In this document: positions 25,648-37,241 of the stretch, piece after piece
Position numbering within the stretch: the first letter of the stretch is position 1
Layout: every line of letters begins with the position of its first letter
DNA from: Deltaproteobacteria bacterium UBA2385
Lineage (GTDB): Bacteria; Myxococcota_A; UBA796; UBA2385
NCBI GenBank assembly: GCA_002343455.1
Contig: DDSR01000182.1
Coordinates: 1 to 43,846 of the forward strand
Reading direction: 5' to 3'
DNA: 43,846 nucleotides
Position numbers and translations under genes: made by a program
Notes under the pieces: model-generated
Told to the model about the DNA's origin: nothing
What the model saw: only the letters and a program-made list of their open reading frames with translations
Databases searched by the model: none

Positions 25648-26337
25648 TCAACCAGGCAGCAGCAGGGCGCGGCGGATCACGGCGTGGGTGAACGAGGCCC
25701 GCAGGTAGAAGCCTCGCGGGCTGGTCTGGACCCACTCCCCCTCCTCGTCCAGGGCCCAGACCCAGTCCTCGCCGTGGGCCCCCTTGGGTCGGAGCTGGAG
25801 GGCCTCGCCGTGCCGCGCGTCCAGATCCCAGACCTCTCCCCGGTCGATGCGCTCGGTGAGCTGCTGGTAGTCGCGCCGCAGGAGCTCGGCCTGGTCGGGA
25901 TCGGGGCTCCAGAAGAAGGGGGTGCCGACGAGGCGGTCGCCGATCTCGCTGCGAGACGGCGTGATGATGGGCACCCACAAGACGCGGGCCAGCTTCTGGC
26001 AGGGCCAGCTGTCCTCCCAGCGGCGCGGCATGGAGCCGTCGAGCGGCGCGGTGCAGACGTAGGTGCTCTCCCGCGGCTGGCCCCGCTCGTCGACCGGCAG
26101 GGTCTTCATCTCGATGCCCAGCTGCGGGAAGTCGGGCTGGGCCCGGGAGGCCGCCGTCGCCCCCAGCGCCTGCTCCAGGAGGAGGCCGATCCAGCCCTTG
26201 GCCCGGCGAGGATCCGGCGGCACCTGGATGCGGCGCTCGGCGGCCAGCTCCGCGAGGCTGCGGCCACCGAGCAGCCGGGCCCGCGCGGCGAGCTCGGCCT
26301 CGCTCTGGGGGGGGGCCGCGGGCGGAACGAAGGTCAT
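25648..26337 (-). CDS. mutH: DNA mismatch repair endonuclease MutH
   Basis: 229 residues, the same length as E. coli MutH. Shared blocks include AKGWIGLLLEQALGA, PDFPQLGIEMKTLPVD, RVLWVPI, ARHGEALQLRPK and PRGFYLRASFTHAVI. The catalytic acidic residues and lysine of the PD-(D/E)xK nuclease are present as D69, E76 and K78, with E56 also conserved. MutH nicks the unmethylated strand at hemimethylated GATC under MutS/MutL control. MutH is known mainly from gammaproteobacteria that have Dam, so its presence in a Myxococcota-like context suggests transfer or use as a Sau3AI-type restriction enzyme. No dam or methylase gene lies in the window. Confidence 0.9.
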   Translation of the reverse strand: MTFVPPAAPPQSEAELAARARLLGGRSLAELAAERRIQVPPDPRRAKGWIGLLLEQALGATAASRAQPDFPQLGIEMKTLPVDERGQPRESTYVCTAPLDGSMPRRWEDSWPCQKLARVLWVPIITPSRSEIGDRLVGTPFFWSPDPDQAELLRRDYQQLTERIDRGEVWDLDARHGEALQLRPKGAHGEDWVWALDEEGEWVQTSPRGFYLRASFTHAVIRRALLLPG

Positions 26338-26407
26338 GGTCGCGGTCTTAGCTCGCTGATGGAGTCCAGAAGGGGTAGTCTGCGCGGCAATCGCCCCGGA
26401 GATCCTC

Positions 26408-28270
26408 GTGCGCTCATCCCTGCTCTTCGTCTTCAGCCTCGCCTGCTCGGACTACAAGCTGAACCCCGGCAAGGACGGCAACTCCGGCACGACGACCCCG
26501 ACCACCCCGACCGAGGGGACCCCTCCGGGCGCCTGCAGTCCGGACCTCTTCCCCGCCGAGGAGGTCGGGCTGGACGACACCTGCCCGCGCGAGCCCGAGG
26601 GTGGCTTCGTCCCCGTGCGCAAGTGGGGCTACGGCAGCAAGAGCTGCACGGCCCAGCCCATCGTCGGTGATCTGGACGGGGACGGGATGCCCGAGGTGGT
26701 CATCAACGAGTCGGGCATGGTCCTCTCCAAGGGCAGCCTGATCGTGCTCGACGGCCAGACCGGCACCGTGGAGTGGCAGGACAGCAGCGCCGAGCTGGCC
26801 TACGGCTCTCCGACCGCGATCGCGGACTTCGATGGGGACGGCAAGGCCGAGATCGTGGCCGTACGGGAGTACGAGAGCGCCCTGTGGGGGGCCGGCCGGT
26901 ACAGCGTGCTGATGTACGAGCACGACGGGGGGCTGCGCTGGGAGAGCGAGGACTTCACGGGCGATGACTTCGACTGGGCCAGCGCCCCGGTGATCAGCGA
27001 CATGGACCACGACGGCAGCGCCGAGATCGTCGTCGGGCGCGCCATCCTGAACAAGGACGGGACGACCCGGGGCGTCGGCATCTACGGGCGCGGCAGCTAC
27101 GGGATCACCTTCGGGGTCAGCGAGTCCTCGGTGCCCGCGGTGACCGACCTGGACCTCGACGGACAGGAGGAGGTCATCGTCGGCAACGCCCGCTACAACG
27201 CCGACGGAGAGGCGATCTGGTACGACGGGGACCAGGCGGACGCGATGATCGGCATCGCCAACCTGGACGACGACCCCGAGGGCGAGATCGTCGCGGTCTC
27301 CTGGAACACGATCCGGGCGGTGGACACCGACGGCAGCGTCATCTGGGGCCCGACCGAGATCCCGACGGCCAACATCCTGGCCACGCCGGCGATCGCCGAC
27401 ATCGACGACGACGGCTACCCCGAGATCGTCACCGCCGGCGGCAACCAGCTGGTGGTGCTGAACCACGATGGCACCACCCTCTGGTCCGCTTCGGCGCACG
27501 ACGAGAGCGGGGCCACCGGGGCCAGCTTCTTCGACTTCGAAGGCGACGGCATCCTGGAGGTCGTCTACATCGACGAGATCCAGATGATCGCCTTCGATGG
27601 ACCCACGGGCCGGATCAAGTTCTACAGTGACGACCACAGCTCGGCGACGATGTTCGACTACCCGACGGTGGCCGACGTCGACGCCGACGGGCACGCCGAG
27701 ATCCTGGTCTGCCACCAGCTCAGCCCGGAGACGGTCACGGCCTTCACCGACTCCACCAACAGCTGGCGCGACGCCCGCAACCTGTGGAACCAGCACGCAT
27801 ACAGCATCAACAACATCAACGACGACCTGACCGTCCCGGTCGAACAGATCCCGAACTTCACGACGCACAACACCTGGCACTCGGCCCTGGCGGTGGGCGA
27901 GGAGGTCACCGGGGCCGATCTGCAGAGCGAGATCCTGGAGGTCTGCCTTGACGAGTGCGAGGCGGGGACCGTCTGGGTGACGATCCGCGGCATGAACAGA
28001 GCGTCGATCGACATCGAGCCCGGCACCAAGATCTCACTGTACGCCGTGGTCGAGGCCGGAAAGCGCCCGCTGGGCACCAAGACCATCGGCGTCGATCTGC
28101 TCTCGGGGATGACGACCGACGCCCTTGTCTTTGCGGTCGACGCCAGCAAGCTCGAGGACGCCGAGGCGATCATCAGCGTCATCGACGACGACGGCACCGG
28201 CGTCGGTGTCATCACCGAGTGCAGCGAGGACAACAACCTCTTCTGGTTCGAAGGTCCCTTCTGCGACTGA
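26408..28270 (+). CDS. FG-GAP/VCBS-repeat surface lipoprotein
   Basis: 620 residues from GTG 26408. The signal MRSSLLFVFSLAC has a lipobox (Cys13), followed by a Thr/Pro-rich linker (TTTPTTPTEGTPP). The core holds six to seven FG-GAP-type repeats with D-x-D-x-D-G calcium loops such as GDLDGDGMPEVV, ADFDGDGKAEIV, SDMDHDGSAEIV and ADVDADGHAEIL, which fold as an integrin-like beta-propeller. The C-terminal ~120 residues are a separate beta domain containing two Cys near CLDECEAG. A calcium-stabilised cell-surface adhesin or binding protein is expected. It is divergent from mutH across 70 bp. Confidence 0.88.
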   Translation: MRSSLLFVFSLACSDYKLNPGKDGNSGTTTPTTPTEGTPPGACSPDLFPAEEVGLDDTCPREPEGGFVPVRKWGYGSKSCTAQPIVGDLDGDGMPEVVINESGMVLSKGSLIVLDGQTGTVEWQDSSAELAYGSPTAIADFDGDGKAEIVAVREYESALWGAGRYSVLMYEHDGGLRWESEDFTGDDFDWASAPVISDMDHDGSAEIVVGRAILNKDGTTRGVGIYGRGSYGITFGVSESSVPAVTDLDLDGQEEVIVGNARYNADGEAIWYDGDQADAMIGIANLDDDPEGEIVAVSWNTIRAVDTDGSVIWGPTEIPTANILATPAIADIDDDGYPEIVTAGGNQLVVLNHDGTTLWSASAHDESGATGASFFDFEGDGILEVVYIDEIQMIAFDGPTGRIKFYSDDHSSATMFDYPTVADVDADGHAEILVCHQLSPETVTAFTDSTNSWRDARNLWNQHAYSINNINDDLTVPVEQIPNFTTHNTWHSALAVGEEVTGADLQSEILEVCLDECEAGTVWVTIRGMNRASIDIEPGTKISLYAVVEAGKRPLGTKTIGVDLLSGMTTDALVFAVDASKLEDAEAIISVIDDDGTGVGVITECSEDNNLFWFEGPFCD

Positions 28271-28298
28271 GCCTCCCCCCTCCCCCCGAGGACCGCTG

Positions 28299-29573
28299 AT
28301 GCTGCTGCTCGCCTTGCTCCCGACCGCCATGGCCTGGGGCCACCACACCATGATGTCCGATCGGGCCCTCTCGCACGAGGACCTGGCCTGGATGGACACC
28401 CCCGTCGCCGTCCAGCCCCTGGAGGAGCTGCTCGCCGAGGCGGGCCCGGCCCTCTCCCAGGCGATCGACGCGCACTACGCCTGGCTGCAGCAGCGAGGCA
28501 GCGAGCGCTACCGCCGACAGGGCCTGCCCGGCGAGGGCGCCACCCGGGCCGACTTCTGGCGAGCCACCCGGCTGAACCCCGAGGCGTCGCTGCCGCTGGT
28601 GTTGCGGGTGCTGCCGGGGGAGCAGGCGGCCCGCCATGGCTTCGCCGTGCAGCCGAGCGCGGCCAGCCCCTACCTGGTCGAGAAGGGGGGCCTGCAGGTC
28701 CGGATCGAGGTGGTGCAGGCCGGGCAGGAGGTGCCGGCGCGGGCGGTGTTCTCGACCTTCGTCGACGAGCCGGACTGGGGGCTGGACCACGAGCTGTGGG
28801 GCTTCTCGGACTACGGCTACGGCGAGCAGCCGTATGGCAAGCCGGTGGGAGAGAGCAGCAAGGCGCCCTTCCACATGCAGTTCGACCACGAGAACGTCCT
28901 GACGGTGGCCTTCAGCGACGCCGAGGAGGGCATGGTCACCGAGCGCATCGATCTGTTCATGCGCCTCTCCCGCGCCGCCTTCGAGAGCGGCCACGACTAC
29001 TGGGGCCTGCGCTTCGCCGCCTGGGCGGCCCACTACGCCCAGGACCTGACCCAGCCCTACCACTCGCGGGCGATCCCCGGCGTCGGCTTCGGCTGGTACA
29101 TCGGCTACGTGCTCTCCCCGGACAAGGACGCGGTGGCCACGCGCATGACCCAGATCGAGGCCAACCGGCACTTCGTCTACGAGGACTTCGTCGCGACCGC
29201 CCTGCAGCGCGGCTACCTGGGAGAGGACGAGACGGCGACCGTGCTCAACGGCGCCCTCGCCGGCCGGGGGGAGTTCCTGACCGACCTCTCCGGCGCGCAG
29301 GAGCTGGTCGACGAGCTGACCGCGGTGGCGGCCCGCCACGCCCGGGCCATCGACGCGGCGCTGGTGGCCTCCTTCCCCTCCGAGCTGATGGACAACGCCG
29401 AGTACGACGTCGAGACCGCGCCGGACTACGACATCTCGGCATTGCTGGGCGCGGTCCCCCCCGAGGCCGGCGCCGCCTTGCTGGCAGAGACCGGCCAGGA
29501 CTTCTCGCGGGCGGGCCTGGCCACCCGGACGGTTCTGAAGATGGTCGGGGCGCGCGAGGCCCTGGCTCCGTAG
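28299..29573 (+). CDS. Secreted zinc-dependent phospholipase C / P1-nuclease-like enzyme
   Basis: 424 residues from ATG 28299 with GAGGA upstream. The signal MLLLALLPTAMA is predicted to be cut directly before Trp13, giving a mature WGHHTMMSDRAL N-terminus. In the zinc-dependent PLC/S1-P1 nuclease fold the mature N-terminal Trp is itself a zinc ligand, so this fits well. The central helical motif HYAQDLTQPYHS (H245, D249, H255) matches the family HxxxD...H zinc site, with a further His/Asp in ESGHDYWG. It should be a periplasmic or secreted phospholipase or nuclease. It follows the FG-GAP lipoprotein by 28 bp. Confidence 0.78.
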   Translation: MLLLALLPTAMAWGHHTMMSDRALSHEDLAWMDTPVAVQPLEELLAEAGPALSQAIDAHYAWLQQRGSERYRRQGLPGEGATRADFWRATRLNPEASLPLVLRVLPGEQAARHGFAVQPSAASPYLVEKGGLQVRIEVVQAGQEVPARAVFSTFVDEPDWGLDHELWGFSDYGYGEQPYGKPVGESSKAPFHMQFDHENVLTVAFSDAEEGMVTERIDLFMRLSRAAFESGHDYWGLRFAAWAAHYAQDLTQPYHSRAIPGVGFGWYIGYVLSPDKDAVATRMTQIEANRHFVYEDFVATALQRGYLGEDETATVLNGALAGRGEFLTDLSGAQELVDELTAVAARHARAIDAALVASFPSELMDNAEYDVETAPDYDISALLGAVPPEAGAALLAETGQDFSRAGLATRTVLKMVGAREALAP

Positions 29574-29588
29574 AGCCCTCCTGGGCGC

Positions 29589-30410
29589 TCAGCCCTGAGG
29601 CTTCCAGGTGTGGCGCAGACGCAGGCCGATGTACGGCGGCAGGGGCTCGGTGTAGATGCGGTCGTCGAGGTATGCCTGGGTCAGGATCAGCAAGCCCCAG
29701 CGGTCGCTGAAGGCGATGTTGGCCATGGGGCCCAGGCGGGCGAAACGGTCGCCGGTGTCGACGCCGGTGGACTGGCTGTACATGGCTCCCAGGTAGAGCT
29801 TGCGGCCGCGCTCCTCGTCAAAGACGTGCTCGTACAGCGCCACGGCGTTGAGGGCCCAGGTGTTGTCGTGCCAGGAGAGCAGCAGCTCGCTCTCGGGCTC
29901 CCACCAGTAGTCGCCCTGGACCCGCTCGGCCGGCCAGACGTCCCAGCCCTTCAGCTCGCCGAAGGTCGCGGCGATGACGGGCCCGACCTTGCCTTGCAGC
30001 GTGGCCTCGACCCCCCAGACCGAGCCCAGGCCCGGGCCCCGCACCGCGGCGTCGACCACGTCGTCGGTGTAGACGACGTCGGGGTCGTCGAAGCCCTTGA
30101 TGCTGGAGAAGGTGCCGAAGTAGGCCGATCCCAGGTAGTGCGCCGAGAGCTCGAAGACGGCGATGGGGGAGAAGGTGACCCGCGGTCCCAGGCGCGCGTA
30201 GCTGGGGGTGAGGACGGCCACGCCCTCGATGCGCAGGAAGGTGTCGCCGAAGAGCACGCTGCCGTCCGGGCCCCAGAGCCGCTTCTGGACGCCGGGGTAG
30301 GCGGCCACCTTGGCCCCCTCGTCCCAGTAGGAGGCGGCCAGATCGGCCCGGAGCATCGGCTTGAAGGGGCTGGCGTGGGCCGTCAGGCTGAGGAGGTAGG
30401 GCAGCAGCAT
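29589..30410 (-). CDS. Predicted outer-membrane beta-barrel protein, unknown function
   Basis: 273 residues. MLLPYLLSLTAHASPFKP gives a short signal peptide cut after AHA. The rest is alternating aromatic/hydrophobic beta segments (SAYFGTFSSIKGF, GDYWWEPESELLLSWHDNTW, KLYLGAMYSQS) ending in LRLRHTWKPQG. The pattern suggests a small 10-12-stranded barrel. It is convergent with the phospholipase-like gene (15-bp gap) and 21 bp downstream of the lamin-tail-repeat lipoprotein, so it may be the last gene of that transcript. Confidence 0.7.
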   Translation of the reverse strand: MLLPYLLSLTAHASPFKPMLRADLAASYWDEGAKVAAYPGVQKRLWGPDGSVLFGDTFLRIEGVAVLTPSYARLGPRVTFSPIAVFELSAHYLGSAYFGTFSSIKGFDDPDVVYTDDVVDAAVRGPGLGSVWGVEATLQGKVGPVIAATFGELKGWDVWPAERVQGDYWWEPESELLLSWHDNTWALNAVALYEHVFDEERGRKLYLGAMYSQSTGVDTGDRFARLGPMANIAFSDRWGLLILTQAYLDDRIYTEPLPPYIGLRLRHTWKPQG

Positions 30411-30431
30411 GAGGCCCTTATAGCAGAGGTG

Positions 30432-33605
<3,174 letters not shown>

Positions 33606-33690
33606 GGGGGGCTCCAGTTTAGGCCCCGAGGGTATCGCCCCCAGGTCCGACCGTCGCCGTCCGTCACCCCCATTCGGCCACCCTGTCACG

Positions 33691-33719
33691 CCCTTGACGC
33701 AGAGCCTGCGGCTCAAGGG
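33691..33719 (-). terminator. Hairpin downstream of the OmpA-family gene
   Basis: CCCTTGA (33691-33697) plus CGCAG (33698-33702) pair with CTGCG (33706-33710) and TCAAGGG (33713-33719), with a 3-nt loop and a 2-nt bulge. It begins 16 bp after the stop of the minus-strand OmpA-family gene and precedes the LTD gene. No T-run follows, so it is terminator-like or an RNA-stability stem. Confidence 0.5.
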
Positions 33720-33734
33720 GCGCCGGGTGAACGC

Positions 33735-34586
33735 TCAGCGGCCGATCGCGTTGAGCTCGTCGAAGCCCGGGAGCTGCGAGAGATCCGGCACCACCACGAT
33801 CTCGATGCGGCGGTTGGCCGCCTTGCCTTCGGCGCTGTCGTTGCCGGCGACGGGGTGGAACTCGCTGAAGCTGGCCGCGGAGACCCGCTCGGGCGAGACC
33901 CCGGCCTCGATCAGGGCCCGGACCACCGTGACCGCCCGAGCGCTGCCGAGCTCCCAGTTGCTGGGGAACTGAGCGGTCTTGATCGGGTCGTTGTCGGTGT
34001 GGCCCTCGACCTGGAAGGAGCGCTCGGGGATGTCCTTGAGGACCGCGCCAACCTCGGCCAGGGCGGTCTTGCCCCCATCCGAGAGGTCCGACTTGCCGCT
34101 GGCGAAGAGCACGTCGGTCGCCAGCTCGACCACCATCCGGCCGTTGACGATCTTGACCTTGAGGCGGCCGGCGTCGATCAGCTTCTGGAAGCGCGACAGC
34201 ATGTCCCGGTAGGCCGCGACCCGTTCGTCGGCCTGGGCCTTCCGCTCGGCCAGCTCGGCGAGGGCGGCCTTGATCTCCTCCACGCTGGTCTTGAGCTGGG
34301 CCTTGGTGCGCACCAGCTCGGCCTTCTCGCCCTGGAGGATGCCGACCTCCTTCTCCCAGGAGTCCCGGAGGGTGGCGATCTGCTCTTCGAGGTCGGTGAC
34401 GTTCTCCTGCTCGCGCCGAAGGGCGTCCTGGAGGTCGATGATGTTGGCGTCGCGGCTGGCGAGCTCGGCCGCGAGGCGGGTGCGTTCGCCGTCGAGCTCG
34501 GCCTGCAGGGCGTCGAAGTCCTTCTTCGGGACGCAGGCGAGGGTCAGGAGCGCGAGAAGGACAGGCGTGAGTCGAACGGGACGCAT
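33735..34586 (-). CDS. OmpA-family peptidoglycan-binding lipoprotein with coiled coil
   Basis: 283 residues. MRPVRLTPVLLALLTLAC is a lipoprotein signal (Cys18). Residues ~25-135 form a long heptad-rich coiled coil (LQAELDGERTRLAAELASRD onward). The C-terminal OmpA/MotB domain (~150-270) contains VLFASGKSDLSDGG, VEGHTDNDP and the NWELGSARAVTVVRAL motif with the conserved Asp/Arg that bind diaminopimelate, and ANRRIEIVV. It should tether the outer membrane to peptidoglycan. It is monocistronic or first before the LTD gene, with a hairpin after its stop. Confidence 0.92.
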   Translation of the reverse strand: MRPVRLTPVLLALLTLACVPKKDFDALQAELDGERTRLAAELASRDANIIDLQDALRREQENVTDLEEQIATLRDSWEKEVGILQGEKAELVRTKAQLKTSVEEIKAALAELAERKAQADERVAAYRDMLSRFQKLIDAGRLKVKIVNGRMVVELATDVLFASGKSDLSDGGKTALAEVGAVLKDIPERSFQVEGHTDNDPIKTAQFPSNWELGSARAVTVVRALIEAGVSPERVSAASFSEFHPVAGNDSAEGKAANRRIEIVVVPDLSQLPGFDELNAIGR

Positions 34587-34639
34587 GGGCGACCTCCGTG
34601 GAGTGGGACGGAGGCCGCCTAACGCGTACGAGAGAGAGA

Positions 34640-35470
34640 TCAGCCTCGGTCTGAGTCTTCGTCCCCCGTCCGGTCCTCGTCCTCGGACCGATCCTCGTCG
34701 TCGGGCCGATCCTCGTCCTCGGACCGATCCTCGTCGTCGGGCCGATCCTCGTCGTCGGGCCGATCATCGTCGTCGGGCCGATCATCGTCCGGGTCCCTCG
34801 GCCGGTCGTCGCCTCCTCCCTCGAGGTGACGGCCGCTCAGCTCGGCCTCGATGGTGCAGCGGCCGCCGGGCATGGCGGAGGCGACGACCAGGGTCCCCTC
34901 CAGCCGGCGCGCGTCGAGCGCCTGGGCGACGAGGTGGATGTCGGGCGGAGGTCCGCCGGCCGAGGAGCCCCCTCCCCCCGCAGGGCCCGATGCGGGCTCG
35001 ACCTCGCAGGGCGGCTCCTCGACCCCGTCGCCGCCGCAGTCGACGCCGCGCTCGACCTCGACCGTCCCCTCATCTTCGCGCTCGTCCTCGCGCTCCTCCT
35101 CGCGCTCCTCTTCGTCTACGCCCGGGTGGGGCTCGACCGAGCCTTCCAGGTCGCCCACCAGCTCGAGGATGCGGCCGTTGAAGCCTCCACGGAGCCGAAC
35201 GCCGTCCAGGAGCAGGGTGGCGGGGCCGGGGCTCTCCACCCGCAGGTCGCCGCGAAGCTCCTGGCCGATGATGTCCCGCGGGTCCACGCCGCCGCACTCG
35301 CCGATGAAGTGGGCGTCGGTGACCTCGAAGGCCCAGGCGCCGGAGCGCAGCGCGACGCTGGGGGCGGGATCGGGCTGGACGCAGCCGCCCTCGTCGCAGG
35401 GAGGCTGGCAGCCGACGAGGGCGACCAGGGTGAGGACCGAGAACAGGGACAGGGAGAGAGAGCGAGACAC
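34640..35470 (-). CDS. Lipoprotein with Asp/Glu/Arg-rich repeats, unknown function
   Basis: 276 residues. The signal ends in LTLVALVGCQPPC (lipobox Cys21). Residues ~35-115 and ~175-215 form a beta-type domain (GELRGDL-like strands, HLVAQALDARRLEGTLVVAS), interrupted by a charged EEEREEEREDEREDE stretch and a Gly/Pro linker. The C-terminal ~50 residues are repeats of DDRPDDED/DRSEDED, extremely acidic with regular Arg. Such a tail may bind calcium or basic surfaces. It is 54 bp upstream of the OmpA-family gene on the same strand. No known family was recognised. Confidence 0.75.
   Translation of the reverse strand: MSRSLSLSLFSVLTLVALVGCQPPCDEGGCVQPDPAPSVALRSGAWAFEVTDAHFIGECGGVDPRDIIGQELRGDLRVESPGPATLLLDGVRLRGGFNGRILELVGDLEGSVEPHPGVDEEEREEEREDEREDEGTVEVERGVDCGGDGVEEPPCEVEPASGPAGGGGSSAGGPPPDIHLVAQALDARRLEGTLVVASAMPGGRCTIEAELSGRHLEGGGDDRPRDPDDDRPDDDDRPDDEDRPDDEDRSEDEDRPDDEDRSEDEDRTGDEDSDRG
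34671..34790. repeat. 18-bp tandem repeat encoding the acidic C-terminal tail
   Basis: Six to seven copies of an 18-bp unit close to CGATCCTCGTCGTCGGGC (variants with CCTCGGAC or ATCATCGTC), read on the minus strand as six-residue DDRPDD/EDRSED units. The frame is kept on gain or loss of units. Confidence 0.85.
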
Positions 35471-35499
35471 CAGACACCTCCGTTAGGGTTGCCCGGATA

Positions 35500-35550
35500 G
35501 GAAGCAATGGCCGTGCCAACCCGCAAGCACACCGTCCACAGCTTGCTTCC
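35500..35550. promoter_or_regulatory. Inverted repeat in a 250-bp divergent intergenic region
   Basis: The gap 35471-35721 holds no gene. It contains GGAAGCAA at 35500-35507 and TTGCTTCC at 35543-35550 (perfect 8-bp dyad, 35-bp spacer), with a nested GCAAGC (35523-35528)/GCTTGC (35541-35546) dyad. It lies near the divergent start of the acidic lipoprotein, so it could be an operator. The evidence is symmetry alone. Confidence 0.3.
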
Positions 35551-35721
35551 TGGCAGATTGGCGGGCGCGCACGAGCGACCTTGCGTGACACACCGCGACA
35601 CTACGATCAGGGGGGCGGGCCCGTCTTGCGCCGACCGGTTAGCCCTGCGACCCGCTTCGGCGGGAAACAGGCCATCTTCCGCCCGTGACCGCGGGCTCCG
35701 CCCTCAAACAGGACCACCTCC

Positions 35722-36165
35722 ATGCGCGCACTCTTCATCGCCTCCGCCCTCCTGCTCACCGGCTGCTCGCTCAAGGGCGCCAAGGCCCCGCAGGCGCCGA
35801 TCCCCTTCGCCGACGCCGGCTTCACCGTCATGGGCCAGACCACCGAAGAGGCTTGCGGCACCTACATCTTCGGCATCGACTGGGGCCACCTCTTCACCAA
35901 CGAGGGCGCCGGCCTGACCGCGCCCGTGACCGGCGGCTTCTCGCTGCCGGCGCTGCCGATCGGCGGCCCCACCAAGGAAGAGAAGCGCGCGCTCTACCAC
36001 GCGCTGGACAAGATCCCCGACGCCTCGCACGTGCTCGACATCCGGGCCGAGTCGCACACCACCGGCTTCTCCCCCTTCGGCATGCCCTTCTTCGGCGGCC
36101 GCTGCGTCACCGTGCACGCCCGCGGCGTCAAGATCGACGAGCGTCCGAACCCCGAGCAGGGCTGA
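35722..36165 (+). CDS. Small lipoprotein, TRL-like
   Basis: 147 residues. MRALFIASALLLTGCS is a classic lipoprotein signal (LLTGC, Cys15). The body has TTEEACGTYIFGIDWGHLF, then a Pro/Gly segment and ALDKIPDASHVLDIRAES, which loosely resembles the TRL-like family of short Gram-negative lipoproteins (a conserved Cys followed by an I-x-G-x-D-x-G segment). A second Cys occurs in FFGGRCVTVH, so a disulfide with Cys45 is possible. The function is unknown. The ATG is preceded by AGGACC. It is followed by a strong hairpin. Confidence 0.75.
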   Translation: MRALFIASALLLTGCSLKGAKAPQAPIPFADAGFTVMGQTTEEACGTYIFGIDWGHLFTNEGAGLTAPVTGGFSLPALPIGGPTKEEKRALYHALDKIPDASHVLDIRAESHTTGFSPFGMPFFGGRCVTVHARGVKIDERPNPEQG

Positions 36166-36170
36166 GCGTC

Positions 36171-36224
36171 CCGGACGGCTCGCGCCCCCACCCGGCACAT
36201 CGGTTTGGGGGCGCGGGAGTCCGG
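36171..36224. terminator. Strong bidirectional hairpin between convergent genes
   Basis: CGCGCCCCCA (36181-36190) pairs perfectly with TGGGGGCGCG (36206-36215) across a 15-nt loop. An outer stem CCGGAC (36171-36176)/GTCCGG (36219-36224) extends it. It fills the 63-bp gap between the plus-strand small lipoprotein and the minus-strand Tat lipoprotein. No T-tract is present on either side; a shared GC-rich termination or RNA-end-stabilising element is the likely role. Confidence 0.65.
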
Positions 36225-36228
36225 ACCC

Positions 36229-37122
36229 TCAGGCGAGGAAGGCGCGTTCCAGGCTGGAGCGCGCCTTTTCTTCTGCCTGGAGCAGGTAGTCCTGGAGCTG
36301 GCTGTCGTTGGGCGTGTAGAAGTAGGGCTCGACATAGCGGGCCGCACAGTCGCTCCAGCCGAGCACCTCGCCGCTGGTCCGGTCGTGAAGCACCCAGAGC
36401 AGCCGCAAGCGGGCGCCGGCCGCGCAGCCGCGGGACTGGCCGACGAACCAGCCCCCGTTGTGGGCGTAGTAGTGGACGATGATCGGCTGGAGGATGGGGT
36501 CGGCCGGCAGCTCGGCGGGCAGGAGCGCGGGGTCGAGCGGCTGGGGGCTGAGCGTGTAGTCGGGGAGGTTCTGGTTGTCCTCGCCGTCCAGGGGCTGAGA
36601 GCCGCGGAGCATGCTGCGCTGGGGGGGGCGGAGCGCCTGGGCGATGGAGCGATCCAGGGGGTGCCAGCTCAGGCCCGCCGCCGTCAACAGCTCGCCGAAG
36701 GTGGTGTCGGCCCACCGCTGGGCCTGCGAGGCGTAGAGGGCCTGCTGGCTGAAGGTCAGGGCGATCGATCGGACCTGGTTTCCAGTGTCCACCAGGTAGT
36801 CGTAGCCGCCCGAGTGCCAGAGCTTGCCGACGAGGTGGTTGGCGTAGAACACGTCCAGGATGGCTCGCTGCGCCACGGGGTCCAGCGTCTGCGGGGTCTG
36901 CAGCAGCTCCACCCCCGCATCGCGCGAAGAGACGGCGATGCCGTCGGGGGCGATCAGGATCTGCTCGGGCTGGAGCAGCACGGTCGGGGCCAGGGACACC
37001 GAGCTCGGCCGGACGCGCCAGGGCGAGGAGCGCACCAGGGGCCCCTCGATCCGACGTGCGCCGCAGGCCGAGGCGAAGGCCCCCACCCCCAACATCAGCG
37101 CGTGGCGTCGGGTGAAGGTCAT
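36229..37122 (-). CDS. Tat-exported lipoprotein, unknown function
   Basis: 297 residues. The N-terminus MTFTRRHALMLGVGAFASAC combines a twin-arginine signal (TRRHAL) with a lipobox at Cys20, so export is predicted as a folded lipoprotein through Tat. The mature protein is mixed alpha/beta with TVLLQPEQILIAPDGIAV near the start, YYAHNGGWFVGQSRGC and VLHDRTSGEVLGWSDCAARY later; the paired Cys suggest a disulfide. No catalytic motif was recognised. It is divergent from the downstream kinase gene. Confidence 0.78.
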   Translation of the reverse strand: MTFTRRHALMLGVGAFASACGARRIEGPLVRSSPWRVRPSSVSLAPTVLLQPEQILIAPDGIAVSSRDAGVELLQTPQTLDPVAQRAILDVFYANHLVGKLWHSGGYDYLVDTGNQVRSIALTFSQQALYASQAQRWADTTFGELLTAAGLSWHPLDRSIAQALRPPQRSMLRGSQPLDGEDNQNLPDYTLSPQPLDPALLPAELPADPILQPIIVHYYAHNGGWFVGQSRGCAAGARLRLLWVLHDRTSGEVLGWSDCAARYVEPYFYTPNDSQLQDYLLQAEEKARSSLERAFLA

Positions 37123-37241
37123 GGGGCACGCTCCTGCATCGCGGCCGGTTATCGCAGGGGCAGGCGATTGACCCGGATTCTCCTTCGGGCCAACATGGTG
37201 AGCGCCGCCTCCTCGCTACTCCCGTTCGGAGCCCTGCACTT

